Part shown: positions 9,224 to 18,146 of the stretch, piece after piece
Layout of the letters: each line of letters starts with the position of its first letter
Position numbering within the stretch: position 1 is the stretch's first letter
Assembly (NCBI RefSeq): GCF_900143245.1
Contig: NZ_FRDK01000001.1
Location: 496,001-560,000 of the forward strand
Origin: Flavobacterium fryxellicola
GTDB taxonomy: Bacteria > Bacteroidota > Bacteroidia > Flavobacteriales > Flavobacteriaceae
Length of the DNA stretch: 64,000 nt
Direction of reading: 5' to 3'
The notes under the pieces: model-generated
Seen by the model: only the letters and a program-made list of their open reading frames with translations
Told to the model about the DNA's origin: nothing
Databases searched by the model: none
Translations under genes and position numbers: made by a program

Positions 9224-10432
9224 ATGAAAATTACTATAATTGGGCATAATTATTTTCCAGAGGACAGCGGGATTGGTTTATACACTACAGGTATGGCCGA
9301 ATTTTTGGCGCTCAAACATGAGGTTAGCATTATAACTGGCGTTCCTTATTATCCGCACTGGAAGGTTCATGCTGATTATGTTGATAGCCCCCTTTTTTCG
9401 AAAGAAACGATAAACCATGTCACGGTATATAGATTCAAGCAATACACGCCCGCGAAACCAACTTTTTTTAAGAGAGTCCTTCAAATGGTTCATTTTTTTA
9501 TTGGTTCTCTTGTTAATGGTTTAAAAATAAAAAAATCAGATGTGATCATTGTCGTTGTGCCTTTCACAGTTTCCATTATCTTGGGTTGGTTTTTAAAAAT
9601 AAGTACAGGAGGTATGTTATGGATTCACATTCAGGATTTTGAATTTGATGCCGCCTTTAAGACTAAGATGCCGTCGAAGCATCAGATCACCTCTACGATT
9701 TTATTTCAAATTGAAAAATGGACATTAAACCGAGCGGACTGTAGCAGCACCATCAGTAAAGGCATGATGATTAAATTAGCGCAAAAATCTAAGGTTAATC
9801 CAATTTACTTTCCTAATTGGATCGATTATTCTATGATAAATCCTGAAACTGCCCAAGAGAACAAGACCTTTAGTAGTCCTACTACGTTCAACATTCTTTA
9901 CTCTGGTAACATTGGTGAAAAACAAGACTGGGATTTCTACATGGAGTTTGTAACAGCAATGCAGGTTCATCCTGAATTCCATTTTTATTTGGTTGGTGAA
10001 GGAGCAAAACGAGAGGAGATTGTGGGGCAGTTGCAACGCCTTGGGAATTTTACCTATTGTCCACCAGTACCTTACAATCAGTTAAATGATTTGTTGTGTC
10101 ATGCAGATGTTCATGTATTGTTCCAAAAACCAGAGTTCAAAGACCTAGTGATGCCTTCAAAAATTTTGGGAATGATGGCAAGCGCAAAGCCTTCCATAGT
10201 TACTGGACATGGAGATTCTGAGATAAAAAATAACTTTGAGCATTCTCAAGGTGGATTTTATTTCCATGAAAACAATATTGAAATCATAAAACAACTATTG
10301 TTTAGGATAAAAAAAAATCCAGAAATGGCAAAATCAATGGGATTAAAAGCCAGACAATACGTGGTAGAAAATTTTGCTCTCGAAAGTATATTGCCGCAGT
10401 TTGAGAAAGATTTGATAAAAAAAAGGAATTAA
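9224..10432 (+). CDS. WcaI/WbuB-like glycosyltransferase (GT4)
   Basis: A 402-residue GT-B enzyme. The N-terminus MKITIIGHNYFPEDSGIGLYT, followed by ITGVPYYPHWKV, is the pattern of WcaI/WbuB-type transferases (colanic acid and O-antigen N-acetyl-sugar transferases). The C-terminal domain has LYSGNIGEKQDWDF, LVGEGAKREEI and VMPSKILGMMASAKP. It starts 9 bp after the preceding glycosyltransferase. It is the last gene of this co-directional block; a 302-bp gap follows. Confidence 0.9.
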   Translation: MKITIIGHNYFPEDSGIGLYTTGMAEFLALKHEVSIITGVPYYPHWKVHADYVDSPLFSKETINHVTVYRFKQYTPAKPTFFKRVLQMVHFFIGSLVNGLKIKKSDVIIVVVPFTVSIILGWFLKISTGGMLWIHIQDFEFDAAFKTKMPSKHQITSTILFQIEKWTLNRADCSSTISKGMMIKLAQKSKVNPIYFPNWIDYSMINPETAQENKTFSSPTTFNILYSGNIGEKQDWDFYMEFVTAMQVHPEFHFYLVGEGAKREEIVGQLQRLGNFTYCPPVPYNQLNDLLCHADVHVLFQKPEFKDLVMPSKILGMMASAKPSIVTGHGDSEIKNNFEHSQGGFYFHENNIEIIKQLLFRIKKNPEMAKSMGLKARQYVVENFALESILPQFEKDLIKKRN

Positions 10433-10734
10433 GTTTCTTGATGTATTTTTAATTTATTTATAAAATGTACCATCAACTTCCAGCCGGTCCCTAATAAATT
10501 TTTCATAGAATCCGTTTTCTAATGCTCGTAAATGGAACCCTAAATGCTTCAATTGATCTTTTATTTCTTGATAAACCACACAATATTTATAGCAGTAAAC
10601 CCTTAAAATCAGTGGGTATCTTTAATTAAACAATAAAAGCAAAATAGTAGTGTTAAACAGGATATTGTTTAGGTTTTATTTTACCTTGCACTATTAAAAT
10701 TAAGTTAATAGAAGCGCTAGACAATTAAAAAATA
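10433..10734. other. Intergenic stretch with a possible decayed minus-strand gene fragment
   Basis: This 302-bp gap has no complete gene. On the minus strand, about 10470-10620 reads as an open stretch of roughly 50 codons ending in TAA, with protein-like composition (EIKDQLKHLGFHLRALENGF) but no ATG. It may be the tail of a lost gene. The 3' half is AT-rich and contains TACCTTGC near 10683, a weak -7-like box before the FkbM gene. Confidence 0.3.
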
Positions 10735-11481
10735 ATGAGGTATTCTACACTGATCAAACAGCTATTTATTGTTGCAAAATCTAAATGGGCTTTACAATTA
10801 GTTAAAGGAAAACTCTTTTCTATAGCTTCTTTTGAAGTAGTTTCTAATTTAAAAAAAATGGTACCCCAATTGGATACGATTATTGATGTAGGTTCTAATT
10901 CAGGCCAGTTCTCTAAAGTCGCTAGCCATTTTTATCCTAACGCAGAAATAAACGCCTTTGAGCCATTACCAGATTTGTATTTAAAAATCGAAAAATTATT
11001 CGATTCCAATAAAAAAGTCAAAACATACAACCTTGCTCTAGGAAACGAAGTGGGTGTAATCAATTTCAACAAAAACAAATACGGTCATATTAGTTCTATA
11101 TTGGATATCAGCTCGGACAATATTCACTACCCAAAACAAGAGAATGACTTATCGCAGATTAAGGTAGAAATAAAAACACTAGATTCTCTTTTATTAACAA
11201 ACAGTTTAAAGGCTGAAATTACGTTGTTGAAATTAGATGTTCAAGGTTATGAATTAGAAGTATTAAAAGGGGCTGAAGAATCATTAAAAAACATAGATTA
11301 TATTATAATTGAAGCTAATTTAGAGCAACTTTATACAAATCAACCTTCGTTTACTGAAATGAACACGCATCTCATGAGTAAGCATTTTGAACTTTCTGGA
11401 ATGCTTGATTTTAATTTAGGACATAAAAATAAATATATTGAAGTTGATTTATTGTATAAAAAAACAACAAAAAAGGATTAA
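10735..11481 (+). CDS. FkbM family SAM-dependent methyltransferase
   Basis: A 248-residue methyltransferase. IIDVGSNSGQFS (residues 49-60) is the SAM-binding loop, followed by FEPLPDLY and IKTLDSLL. LLKLDVQGYELEVLKGAEESL is the FkbM signature. In polysaccharide loci such enzymes usually O-methylate a sugar. It starts a new block after a gap, with an SDR enzyme 5 bp downstream. Confidence 0.9.
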   Translation: MRYSTLIKQLFIVAKSKWALQLVKGKLFSIASFEVVSNLKKMVPQLDTIIDVGSNSGQFSKVASHFYPNAEINAFEPLPDLYLKIEKLFDSNKKVKTYNLALGNEVGVINFNKNKYGHISSILDISSDNIHYPKQENDLSQIKVEIKTLDSLLLTNSLKAEITLLKLDVQGYELEVLKGAEESLKNIDYIIIEANLEQLYTNQPSFTEMNTHLMSKHFELSGMLDFNLGHKNKYIEVDLLYKKTTKKD

Positions 11482-11486
11482 TTCTA

Positions 11487-12449
11487 ATGGTTAAGATTCT
11501 AGTAACAGGAGGTTCAGGTTTTATAGGTTCAAATCTTGTTGAATATTTGAGCTCAAAAAACCATCAGGTTATCAATTATGACATTAAAAAACCCAGAAAT
11601 AAATCATTTATAAAAAACTGGGTCAAAGGTGATATTCTAAATCAAAAAGATCTTGCAGCATGTTTTGAGTCGTTTAACCCGGATTATGTGATTCATCTAG
11701 CAGCGCGAACAGATTTAGATGAAAAACAATCCATTGTTGGTTATGCCACAAACATTGAAGGTGTCGAAAATGTAATCGACCTCATAAATAAATATCCAAC
11801 AATCAAAAGAACGATTTATGCCTCTAGTAGAATGGTGTGCAGAATAGATTATGTGCCTGAATCATTTGACGATTTTTGTCCTCCTAATTTATATGGAGAA
11901 AGTAAAGTGATTGGAGAAAAAATAGTAAAAGAAAAAGCCAACCATGATTTTGTAATTGTCCGACCTACTTCTATTTGGGGACCATATTTCGAAATTCCAT
12001 ACCGAACTTTTTTTGATGCTGTTCGAAAAAAGATATTTTTCATTCCCCGAAACCATAACCCTAAAAAATCATTTGGCTTTGTGCATAATACGACTTTTCA
12101 AATAGAAAAAATACTATTTGCGCCAAAAGAAAAGGTTGACCAAAATTACTATTTAGCGGATTATCCAGCCTTAGAATTAAAACTATGGGCTACTATGATT
12201 GCTGTAGAATTTAATCAAGAACAGATAAAAACGATACCCATGTTGCCCCTAAAAATAGCTTCTAAAATGGGCGATGCGCTTCAAAAGGTAGGTTGGAAAA
12301 ATCCACCGTTGACGACTTTTAGATTAAATAATTTAATCACAAATATGGTATATGATACTGCCTCATTAGAAAAACTATGTGGAGAGTTGCCTTATAAATT
12401 AAAGGAAAGTGTCGCAATAACGACTTCTTGGATGAAAAATAATTTTTAA
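11487..12449 (+). CDS. NAD-dependent epimerase/dehydratase (extended SDR)
   Basis: A 320-residue extended SDR. The GGSGFIGSNL Rossmann motif is at residues 8-17. The catalytic Ser region is YASSRMV and the YxxxK pair is in NLYGESKVIGEK. The last ~120 residues are the variable substrate domain. It may act on a nucleotide sugar or a lipid-linked sugar; the exact reaction is not predictable. It lies 5 bp after the FkbM methyltransferase, so the two probably modify the same residue. Confidence 0.85.
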   Translation: MVKILVTGGSGFIGSNLVEYLSSKNHQVINYDIKKPRNKSFIKNWVKGDILNQKDLAACFESFNPDYVIHLAARTDLDEKQSIVGYATNIEGVENVIDLINKYPTIKRTIYASSRMVCRIDYVPESFDDFCPPNLYGESKVIGEKIVKEKANHDFVIVRPTSIWGPYFEIPYRTFFDAVRKKIFFIPRNHNPKKSFGFVHNTTFQIEKILFAPKEKVDQNYYLADYPALELKLWATMIAVEFNQEQIKTIPMLPLKIASKMGDALQKVGWKNPPLTTFRLNNLITNMVYDTASLEKLCGELPYKLKESVAITTSWMKNNF

Positions 12450-12562
12450 AGTTGATTCCATTCATGATACTTTTTATTAAGTAAGACTGAAGTAAAATGG
12501 ATACCCATTTTGCCTTTGCTAACCAAAAGTTAAATTAACCAAAGCTTTAAAATCAGCATGAA

Positions 12563-12577
12563 ATGAAACGGTTTCAT
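12563..12577. promoter_or_regulatory. Perfect 15-bp palindrome (possible operator)
   Basis: ATGAAAC-G-GTTTCAT is a perfect dyad with 7-bp arms. It lies in the 270-bp gap about 145 bp before the UDP-glucuronate decarboxylase gene. Its shape resembles LacI-type operators, but no such regulator is nearby. Confidence 0.3.
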
Positions 12578-12719
12578 ACTGACCTATTTATTTCACGCTT
12601 TCATAGGTACGGATTTTAAGTTGCCGTTACAGTTTTTGAAAAAAGAGGGCGTAATATAATTCTATAATTCGCTCTTAAAAACGAGCATTTTTTATATATT
12701 GCGGGCACAAAATTATATT

Positions 12720-13703
12720 ATGAAAAGAATACTTATCACTGGAGCAGCCGGATTTTTAGGATCACATCTTTGCGACCGTTTTATTAAAGAAGGTTATTTT
12801 GTCATTGGAATGGATAATCTCATCACCGGAGATTTAAAAAATATTGAACATTTATTTAAACTGGAGCATTTTGAATTTTATCATCATGACATCACTAAGT
12901 TTGTTCATGTGCCAGGTAACTTAGATTATATCTTGCATTTTGCTTCACCGGCAAGTCCAATCGATTATTTGAAAATCCCAATTCAAACCTTGAAAGTAGG
13001 TTCATTAGGAACGCACAATCTTTTAGGATTGGCTAGAGTAAAAAAAGCCCGAATTCTTATCGCCTCTACTTCTGAAGTTTATGGAGATCCATTGGTGCAT
13101 CCACAAACCGAAGAATATTATGGTAATGTTAACACGATAGGACCACGAGGCGTTTATGATGAAGCCAAACGGTTTCAGGAGTCAATTACCATGGCCTATC
13201 ATACGTTTCACGGTGTAGAAACCAGAATTGTGCGCATTTTCAATACCTACGGACCAAGAATGCGACTCAATGATGGACGTGTGATTCCAGCATTCATTGG
13301 TCAGGCAATTCGTGGCGAAGATTTAACAATTTTTGGTGACGGAATGCAAACGCGCTCCTTTTGTTATGTCGATGATCAGGTAGAAGGTATTTTCAGATTA
13401 CTGCATTCAGATTATGTTTTTCCAGTAAATATTGGAAATCCTGACGAAATTACGATCAAGGATTTTGCAGACGAAATCATAAAATTAACGGGAACCAATC
13501 AAAAAGTGGTTTATCATCCGTTACCAATAAACGATCCTTTGCAGCGCCAGCCGGACATTACTAAAGCTAAAAATTTATTGGGTTGGGAAGCCAAAGTAGG
13601 TAGGGCCGAAGGAATGAAAATTACTTACGATTATTTCAAATCCTTATCTAAAGAAGAACTGTCTAAAGAAGAACACAAGGATTTTTCAAAATATATTTTT
13701 TAA
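12720..13703 (+). CDS. UDP-glucuronate decarboxylase (UDP-xylose synthase-like SDR)
   Basis: A 327-residue extended [24 protein letters not shown] is the NAD-binding start; ASPASPIDY and [11 protein letters not shown] (Tyr146-x3-Lys150) are signature segments of UXS enzymes, which convert UDP-glucuronate to UDP-xylose. The downstream block [21 protein letters not shown] is also typical. I chose ATG 12720 because the Rossmann strand then begins at residue 3; an in-frame upstream codon at 12699 would add seven non-conserved residues. The gene stands alone between gaps of about 270 and 290 bp, so it likely has its own promoter. Confidence 0.92.
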   Translation: MKRILITGAAGFLGSHLCDRFIKEGYFVIGMDNLITGDLKNIEHLFKLEHFEFYHHDITKFVHVPGNLDYILHFASPASPIDYLKIPIQTLKVGSLGTHNLLGLARVKKARILIASTSEVYGDPLVHPQTEEYYGNVNTIGPRGVYDEAKRFQESITMAYHTFHGVETRIVRIFNTYGPRMRLNDGRVIPAFIGQAIRGEDLTIFGDGMQTRSFCYVDDQVEGIFRLLHSDYVFPVNIGNPDEITIKDFADEIIKLTGTNQKVVYHPLPINDPLQRQPDITKAKNLLGWEAKVGRAEGMKITYDYFKSLSKEELSKEEHKDFSKYIF

Positions 13704-13864
13704 AGTCATGATTTAAACGCAAGAATAATTTGTCAGCAGCCAGGTATGTTTTTAGTATACACTGTTTAATTTTTTTTGGTACTAATATAAACCACCTTTA
13801 CACACTGCATTGTGAACGATAAATGAGGAATGAATGAATTTAAAATTTAGCCAACCCACTGCGT

Positions 13865-13872
13865 TATTTTTG
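13865..13872 (+). promoter_or_regulatory. Candidate -7 box (TATTTTTG) upstream of the sugar-phosphate transferase
   Basis: TATTTTTG matches TAnnTTTG and lies about 120 bp before the start of the polyprenyl glycosylphosphotransferase gene. A 23-codon ORF (13895-13966, beginning MKIVLFTATYYW) sits between them. It could be a leader peptide or the stump of a lost gene. Confidence 0.35.
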
Positions 13873-13992
13873 TTTTAAAAAGTATAATTTAGGTATGAAA
13901 ATAGTGCTTTTTACAGCCACTTATTATTGGCGTCGGAGTGTAATCATAGTAGTAAAAGAAAAGTAGCATGACTTTTCTAATTGTATAAAATA

Positions 13993-15345
13993 GTGAAAAC
14001 CAAAACGGGAAGATATTCAGGCTATATTCGCCCTTTTTCATTTGTCATAGACTTAATTGTTATCAATGTACTTTCAGTATACTTGACCGACTTTCCTGTA
14101 GATAAGATTTTTTATCCTTTGTTTATCAGTGTCAGTTGGTTTGTCATCGCTGCAAACCTTGGCTTTTACGAAGTTTACAGATATACTAAAGTGATATCAA
14201 TACTAAACTGCGCCCTAAAGCAAGGTGTTTTGTTTACTCTTTTTTGTCTCGCCTTAGCTTTTTTTGATTCGGAAAATTCTAGTTTTAAAAAAGTTGTCCT
14301 TTTTACTACGCTATCACTTGCAGTAATCTTACTGGTTAAATTATGTATTTATTACTTTCTAAAGAAATTCAGAGTTCTTTTCGGTGGGAATTTCAGAACG
14401 GTTATCTTATTAGGAACAGCTAAAAGTATTGAACCCTTACAGCATTTCTTTACGGAGAATCCAGATTATGGATATAAGTTAGAACGTGTTTTTGATCTTG
14501 AAAAGGATAAGACCCGCATTCTTCGAGAGAGTTTTGACTATGTTTTAGAGCAAAAAATAGATGAAATGTATTGCTCGATGCGTGATTTAACACAAAATCA
14601 GATGAATGAGATCGTTTATTTTGCTGATAATAATCTGAAGACGTTAAAGTTCATTCCTGATGAAAAGCAAATTCTTTCTCGAAATTTCACTTTTGAATAT
14701 TACAATTACATCCCGGTAATTTCGTTGAGAAATATCTTGTTAGATGATACTTTGAATAAGATAATCAAACGCGTTTTTGATCTTTTGTTTTCGGTCGTAG
14801 TCATATGTGGTCTGCTTTCTTGGCTAAGTATAATTCTTGCAATTTTAATTAAGTGGGAATCGAAAGGACCTTTGTTTTTTATCCAAAAGCGAAACGGATT
14901 AAATTACAAAGAATTTAGCTGCTACAAATTCAGATCGATGGAGATTAATGAGGAGGCACATTTAAATCAGGTTTGTAAAAATGACATTCGCGTTACTAAA
15001 ATAGGGCGCTTTATACGAAAGACAAGTATTGATGAACTTCCACAATTTTTCAATGTATTATTTGGAGATATGTCTGTTGTTGGGCCTAGACCGCACATGG
15101 TAAGTCATACCCACATGTATGCCCTGAAAATTGATAAGTTTATGGTGCGTCATTTTGTTAAACCAGGAATTACGGGGCTTGCTCAAACTAAAGGATTTCG
15201 CGGTGAAGTAGAAACAGATGGGGATATTATCAACCGCGTCAAGTTTGACATATTTTACATGGAAAATTGGTCTATTTTATTAGACATAAAGATCATTTTT
15301 GTCACAATATACAACACTTTAAGAGGTGACAAAAAAGCATATTGA
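13993..15345 (+). CDS. Polyprenyl-phosphate glycosylphosphotransferase (WbaP/WcaJ type)
   Basis: This initiating transferase moves a sugar-1-phosphate from a nucleotide sugar to undecaprenyl phosphate. The N-terminal half has about four to five membrane helices and a CoA-binding-like domain (TVILLGTAKSIEPL). The C-terminal catalytic domain (from about residue 250) has KRVFDLLFS, ESKGPLFFIQKRNG, YKFRSM and the RKTSIDELPQFFNV plus GDMSVVGPRP signature. A TAA at 13978 limits the start to TTG 13981 or GTG 13993; no in-frame ATG precedes the first helix, so a non-ATG start is certain. The glycosyltransferase gene downstream starts 3 bp after this stop. Confidence 0.92.
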   Translation: MKTKTGRYSGYIRPFSFVIDLIVINVLSVYLTDFPVDKIFYPLFISVSWFVIAANLGFYEVYRYTKVISILNCALKQGVLFTLFCLALAFFDSENSSFKKVVLFTTLSLAVILLVKLCIYYFLKKFRVLFGGNFRTVILLGTAKSIEPLQHFFTENPDYGYKLERVFDLEKDKTRILRESFDYVLEQKIDEMYCSMRDLTQNQMNEIVYFADNNLKTLKFIPDEKQILSRNFTFEYYNYIPVISLRNILLDDTLNKIIKRVFDLLFSVVVICGLLSWLSIILAILIKWESKGPLFFIQKRNGLNYKEFSCYKFRSMEINEEAHLNQVCKNDIRVTKIGRFIRKTSIDELPQFFNVLFGDMSVVGPRPHMVSHTHMYALKIDKFMVRHFVKPGITGLAQTKGFRGEVETDGDIINRVKFDIFYMENWSILLDIKIIFVTIYNTLRGDKKAY

Positions 15346-15347
15346 AA

Positions 15348-16121
15348 ATGGAAAAACCACTTGTATCAATAATCACACCCTCTTTTAATTCTGAAAAATT
15401 CATTGCAGAAACGATCCAATCGGTGCAAAATCAAACCTACTTGAATTGGGAAATGATCATCGTCGATGATGCCTCTAGTGATAAAACGGCTTCGATTGTT
15501 ACCACAATGGCGCTACAGGATCAAAGAATTCGTATGTATCAACTTCCCACAAACTCCGGCACAGGAATTGCCAGAAATACGGCTTTATCAATGACTAAGG
15601 GACGCTATATTTCTTTTCTGGATGCTGATGATTTGTGGAAACCTACGAAGTTAGAAAAACAAATTAATTTTCTCATAAACAACAAGGTGCCTTTTACTTT
15701 TTCATTTTATGATTGCATCGACGAAGCAGGAAAACCTTTGAACAAAAGAGTAGAAGCACCGTTAAATCTTTCCTACAAGCAACTATTTTTTTGTAATTAT
15801 GTTGGTAATCTTACGGGTATTTATGATGTCAATTATTTTGGGAAGATAAGTATTTCAGCGATCAGAAAACGCCAAGATTGGATGCTTTGGCTCACCATTC
15901 TCAAAAATATTAAAAAGGCAAGTCCCCTTCCAGAAAGTCTGGCCTTTTATAGGATTCGAAAAAATTCGATTTCGGCCTCTAAAATCGATTTAGTAAAACA
16001 TAATTTTGCGGTTTATAGAAAATTTCATCGCTTTAACGTGCTGAAATCCCTGTTTTGTATGATTGGTTTTTTATGCACGCAATTCCTCCTGAAACCGCGG
16101 TACATCAAACCATTAAAGTAG
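15348..16121 (+). CDS. Family 2 glycosyltransferase
   Basis: A 257-residue GT-A enzyme. PLVSIITPSFNSEKFI, WEMIIVDDASSD and the metal-binding FLDADDLW (residues 90-97) define GT2; RQDWMLWLTILK is the catalytic QxxW-like region. ATG 15348 is taken, two codons after a TTG that overlaps the preceding stop. It lies directly after the initiating transferase, so it may add the second sugar. Its 3' end overlaps the convergent capK-like gene by 9 bp. Confidence 0.92.
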   Translation: MEKPLVSIITPSFNSEKFIAETIQSVQNQTYLNWEMIIVDDASSDKTASIVTTMALQDQRIRMYQLPTNSGTGIARNTALSMTKGRYISFLDADDLWKPTKLEKQINFLINNKVPFTFSFYDCIDEAGKPLNKRVEAPLNLSYKQLFFCNYVGNLTGIYDVNYFGKISISAIRKRQDWMLWLTILKNIKKASPLPESLAFYRIRKNSISASKIDLVKHNFAVYRKFHRFNVLKSLFCMIGFLCTQFLLKPRYIKPLK

Positions 16122-17435
16122 AGAGGTAAACTGTTTTAATTTTCCACGATTGCTTCTCTTTAAAGTGTTTCTACGGATAAATTTAAAATGTAAATTGGGT
16201 TCTAAATACAGGGCAATCGCCTGTTCTATTTTTTGAATTTGTTCCCAATTTAATTCGTTTTCACTAACGTATTCAATATCAAAAGAATCAATTTTTGTTT
16301 GTTTGATCAGGAATTCTTTGACCTTTCCATCATCTTCAATAATGCTTTTTGTCACGTAATAAAAGGTCAATCCAGGAGCTTTTTTGCCGCTGGGTAACAC
16401 AGCCACATCATTGGTGCGGCCCACTAATTTCTTGAGAATCGGTTTTTGTAACGTGCTTTTTTCATCCAGAAGCCCAATATCACCAATATCATATCGTATA
16501 AACGGATGTGCTTTGTTGAACAATGAAGTAATCACGATACGACCTTCTTGACCGTAAGGTAACACTTGATTATTTTCGTCTAAAATCTCGACAAATAAGG
16601 TTTCTGAATTCACTTGCCATTCGCCTTCTGTCCCGACGCTTCGGGATTGAAAAGCAATCAAATCCAATTCTGAAGCGCCGTATTCATTGACAATAGGAAT
16701 GCCAAACTGTTTTTCTAAAAGGATTTTATCTGCTTCAAAAAGCATCTCAGAAGTGACCATGCATACTTTCAAACTAGGACAAATTGTTTTTAACACGATG
16801 TTTTTTTGTTGCAAAAACTTAGCAAATAAAACAATAGAACTAGTGTACCCGTTGATATAATCAAATTTTTTAGTTTTAAAATGATTTAAAAATCCTTCTA
16901 AGACAACATCCGATAAATCAAAAATCGAAAATCGAAAACGATGACTTAAAAAGTCCTTTAACCGTTCTTTTTTGTTGCCGATGAAATCCATGGGAATGCC
17001 ATAAAACCGTGCTTGATACGAAGTGTTAAAATCAATATCGTACCAGCTAAAACGGTACATATTGGAAGCCCAAGTCAGCGCATGACAGTATTTGTCTTTG
17101 GCAAAAATGAAAGGAGTTCCGCTTGAACCAGACGTTTTATTTACGTAACATTGTTTTAAAGAATACTCTTTTGAAATCCTTTCCTGTAGTGGTATTTGTA
17201 AGTTTTTTTTATTTAAAACCGGTACGTCTTCCCATCTTGTAAAAGGGTTCATTCCAAATAAATTGCTGTAAAAAGGATTGTTTTCCAAATGGTAATTAAC
17301 AATTTCTTGTTTTTTATAGGCTACAAATTCGGCGTGTTCTTTTTCAGTAAAGGTGACAATTTTGCGTATTTCGGCTTTAGCTTTTTTCATCTGGAAGCCA
17401 TTTAAGTGCAGCGATAAGTCGAAAAGTGGAAACAT
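16113..17435 (-). CDS. CapK/PaaK-like adenylate-forming enzyme
   Basis: A 440-residue member of the phenylacetate-CoA ligase/CapK family. The nucleotide-binding TSGSSGTPF (residues 101-109), NEYGASE and RYDIGDIG motifs are present. CapK-type members occur in capsule and O-antigen loci, where they are thought to activate or attach acyl/amino-acid substituents. The segment FQSRSVGTEGEWQ is encoded across a dispersed palindromic repeat (see 16631-16646), an unusual insertion next to the adenylate-binding region. It begins immediately after the HigA stop codon with no intervening base, so it is probably co-transcribed with higBA. Confidence 0.85.
   Translation of the reverse strand: MFPLFDLSLHLNGFQMKKAKAEIRKIVTFTEKEHAEFVAYKKQEIVNYHLENNPFYSNLFGMNPFTRWEDVPVLNKKNLQIPLQERISKEYSLKQCYVNKTSGSSGTPFIFAKDKYCHALTWASNMYRFSWYDIDFNTSYQARFYGIPMDFIGNKKERLKDFLSHRFRFSIFDLSDVVLEGFLNHFKTKKFDYINGYTSSIVLFAKFLQQKNIVLKTICPSLKVCMVTSEMLFEADKILLEKQFGIPIVNEYGASELDLIAFQSRSVGTEGEWQVNSETLFVEILDENNQVLPYGQEGRIVITSLFNKAHPFIRYDIGDIGLLDEKSTLQKPILKKLVGRTNDVAVLPSGKKAPGLTFYYVTKSIIEDDGKVKEFLIKQTKIDSFDIEYVSENELNWEQIQKIEQAIALYLEPNLHFKFIRRNTLKRSNRGKLKQFTSLL
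16631..16646. repeat. REP-like palindrome inside a coding sequence
   Basis: TCCCGA-CGCT-TCGGGA forms a 6-bp GC stem with a 4-nt loop. This CCCGAAGCGTCGGGA-type element is familiar to me from intergenic regions of flavobacterial genomes; here it is read in frame within the capK-like gene as part of QSRSVGTEG. Confidence 0.5.
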
Positions 17436-17738
17436 CTAAGCTGTTTTTTGAGTATTAAAACGTTTGATAGATTGCAGTTCTTGTGCTTTATTTTCTTGTT
17501 CCTCTTCAATATCAAAATCATCCTGAAGTCCTAACCAAAATTTTGCAGAATTACCAAAGTACTGACTCAAACGCAAAGCGGTATCAGCCGTAATTCGTCT
17601 ATTTCCCTTAATGATTTCTGAAATTCGGGTTTGCGGTATCTTCAAATCTTTAGCCAAACGGTACGCCGTTATTTCCAGAGGAATAAGAAATTCTTCCAAT
17701 AAAATTTCACCAGGATGTATGTTTTTTAATTTTTCCAT
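17436..17738 (-). CDS. higA: HigA-type antitoxin (XRE family)
   Basis: A 100-residue HTH protein. NIHPGEILLEEFLIPLEITAYRLAKDLKIPQTRISEIIKG is the conserved HigA N-terminus and helix-turn-helix (about residues 5-45), followed by TADTALRLSQYFGNSAKFWLGLQ. It neutralises the HigB mRNA interferase and normally represses its own operon. ATG 17738 is preferred; a GTG at 17747 would add three residues. The toxin gene ends 11 bp upstream, the toxin-first order typical of higBA. The acidic tail is normal for the family. Confidence 0.93.
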   Translation of the reverse strand: MEKLKNIHPGEILLEEFLIPLEITAYRLAKDLKIPQTRISEIIKGNRRITADTALRLSQYFGNSAKFWLGLQDDFDIEEEQENKAQELQSIKRFNTQKTA

Positions 17739-17749
17739 TTTCAGCACAT

Positions 17750-18031
17750 TTAATGGTAATCTACAATTTCGACATTAGCAACGTTTCCATTTTCCCAAAT
17801 AAAAATAATCCGCCATTGGTTGTTAATTCGAATGCTGTAATAAGCATTCAAGTTACCTCTTAATTTTTCTAATCTGTTGGATGGGGGAATTCTTAAATCT
17901 ATTAAATTGGTAGCGTTGTTAAGCATTCTAAGCTTTCTTCGGGCTAGTTGTTGTATCTCTAACGAAGGTTTTTTTACGACAATTCCATTCCATATTTTTT
18001 CAGTTTCTTTAGATCCAAATGAAATTATCAT
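17750..18031 (-). CDS. higB: HigB-type toxin (RelE/ParE superfamily mRNA interferase)
   Basis: A 93-residue protein. RKLRMLNNATNLIDLRIPPSNRLEKLRGNLNAYYSIRINNQWRIIF is the HigB/RelE core, with basic residues for ribosome-dependent mRNA cleavage, and it ends VEIVDYH like canonical HigB proteins. It is the first gene of a minus-strand unit higB-higA-capK-like and is divergent from purD with about 115 bp between starts. Confidence 0.93.
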   Translation of the reverse strand: MIISFGSKETEKIWNGIVVKKPSLEIQQLARRKLRMLNNATNLIDLRIPPSNRLEKLRGNLNAYYSIRINNQWRIIFIWENGNVANVEIVDYH

Positions 18032-18094
18032 ATCCTTTGCGTTACTAACGTCAAAAGTAAGTATAAAAAATTATTATTTCAGCATAAAACTAAC

Positions 18095-18102
18095 TATTTT
18101 TG
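18095..18102 (+). promoter_or_regulatory. Candidate -7 box (TATTTTTG) for purD
   Basis: TATTTTTGC matches the TAnnTTTG consensus and is 45 bp before the purD ATG, in the divergent spacer with higB. Confidence 0.45.
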
Positions 18103-18146
18103 CACCATCCTCAAAAAGGCGGATACGCAACTAAACACAACTACAC

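Noticed and set aside
11487-13703. Considering either SDR gene as the missing rfbB
   Set aside because: The gene at 12720 has UDP-glucuronate decarboxylase signatures and the one at 11487 lacks RmlB features; neither fits a dTDP-glucose 4,6-dehydratase.
13895-13966. 23-codon ORF MKIVLFTATYYW... upstream of the polyprenyl glycosylphosphotransferase
   Set aside because: Too short to call; may be a leader peptide or the start of a lost glycosyltransferase, but there is no further support.
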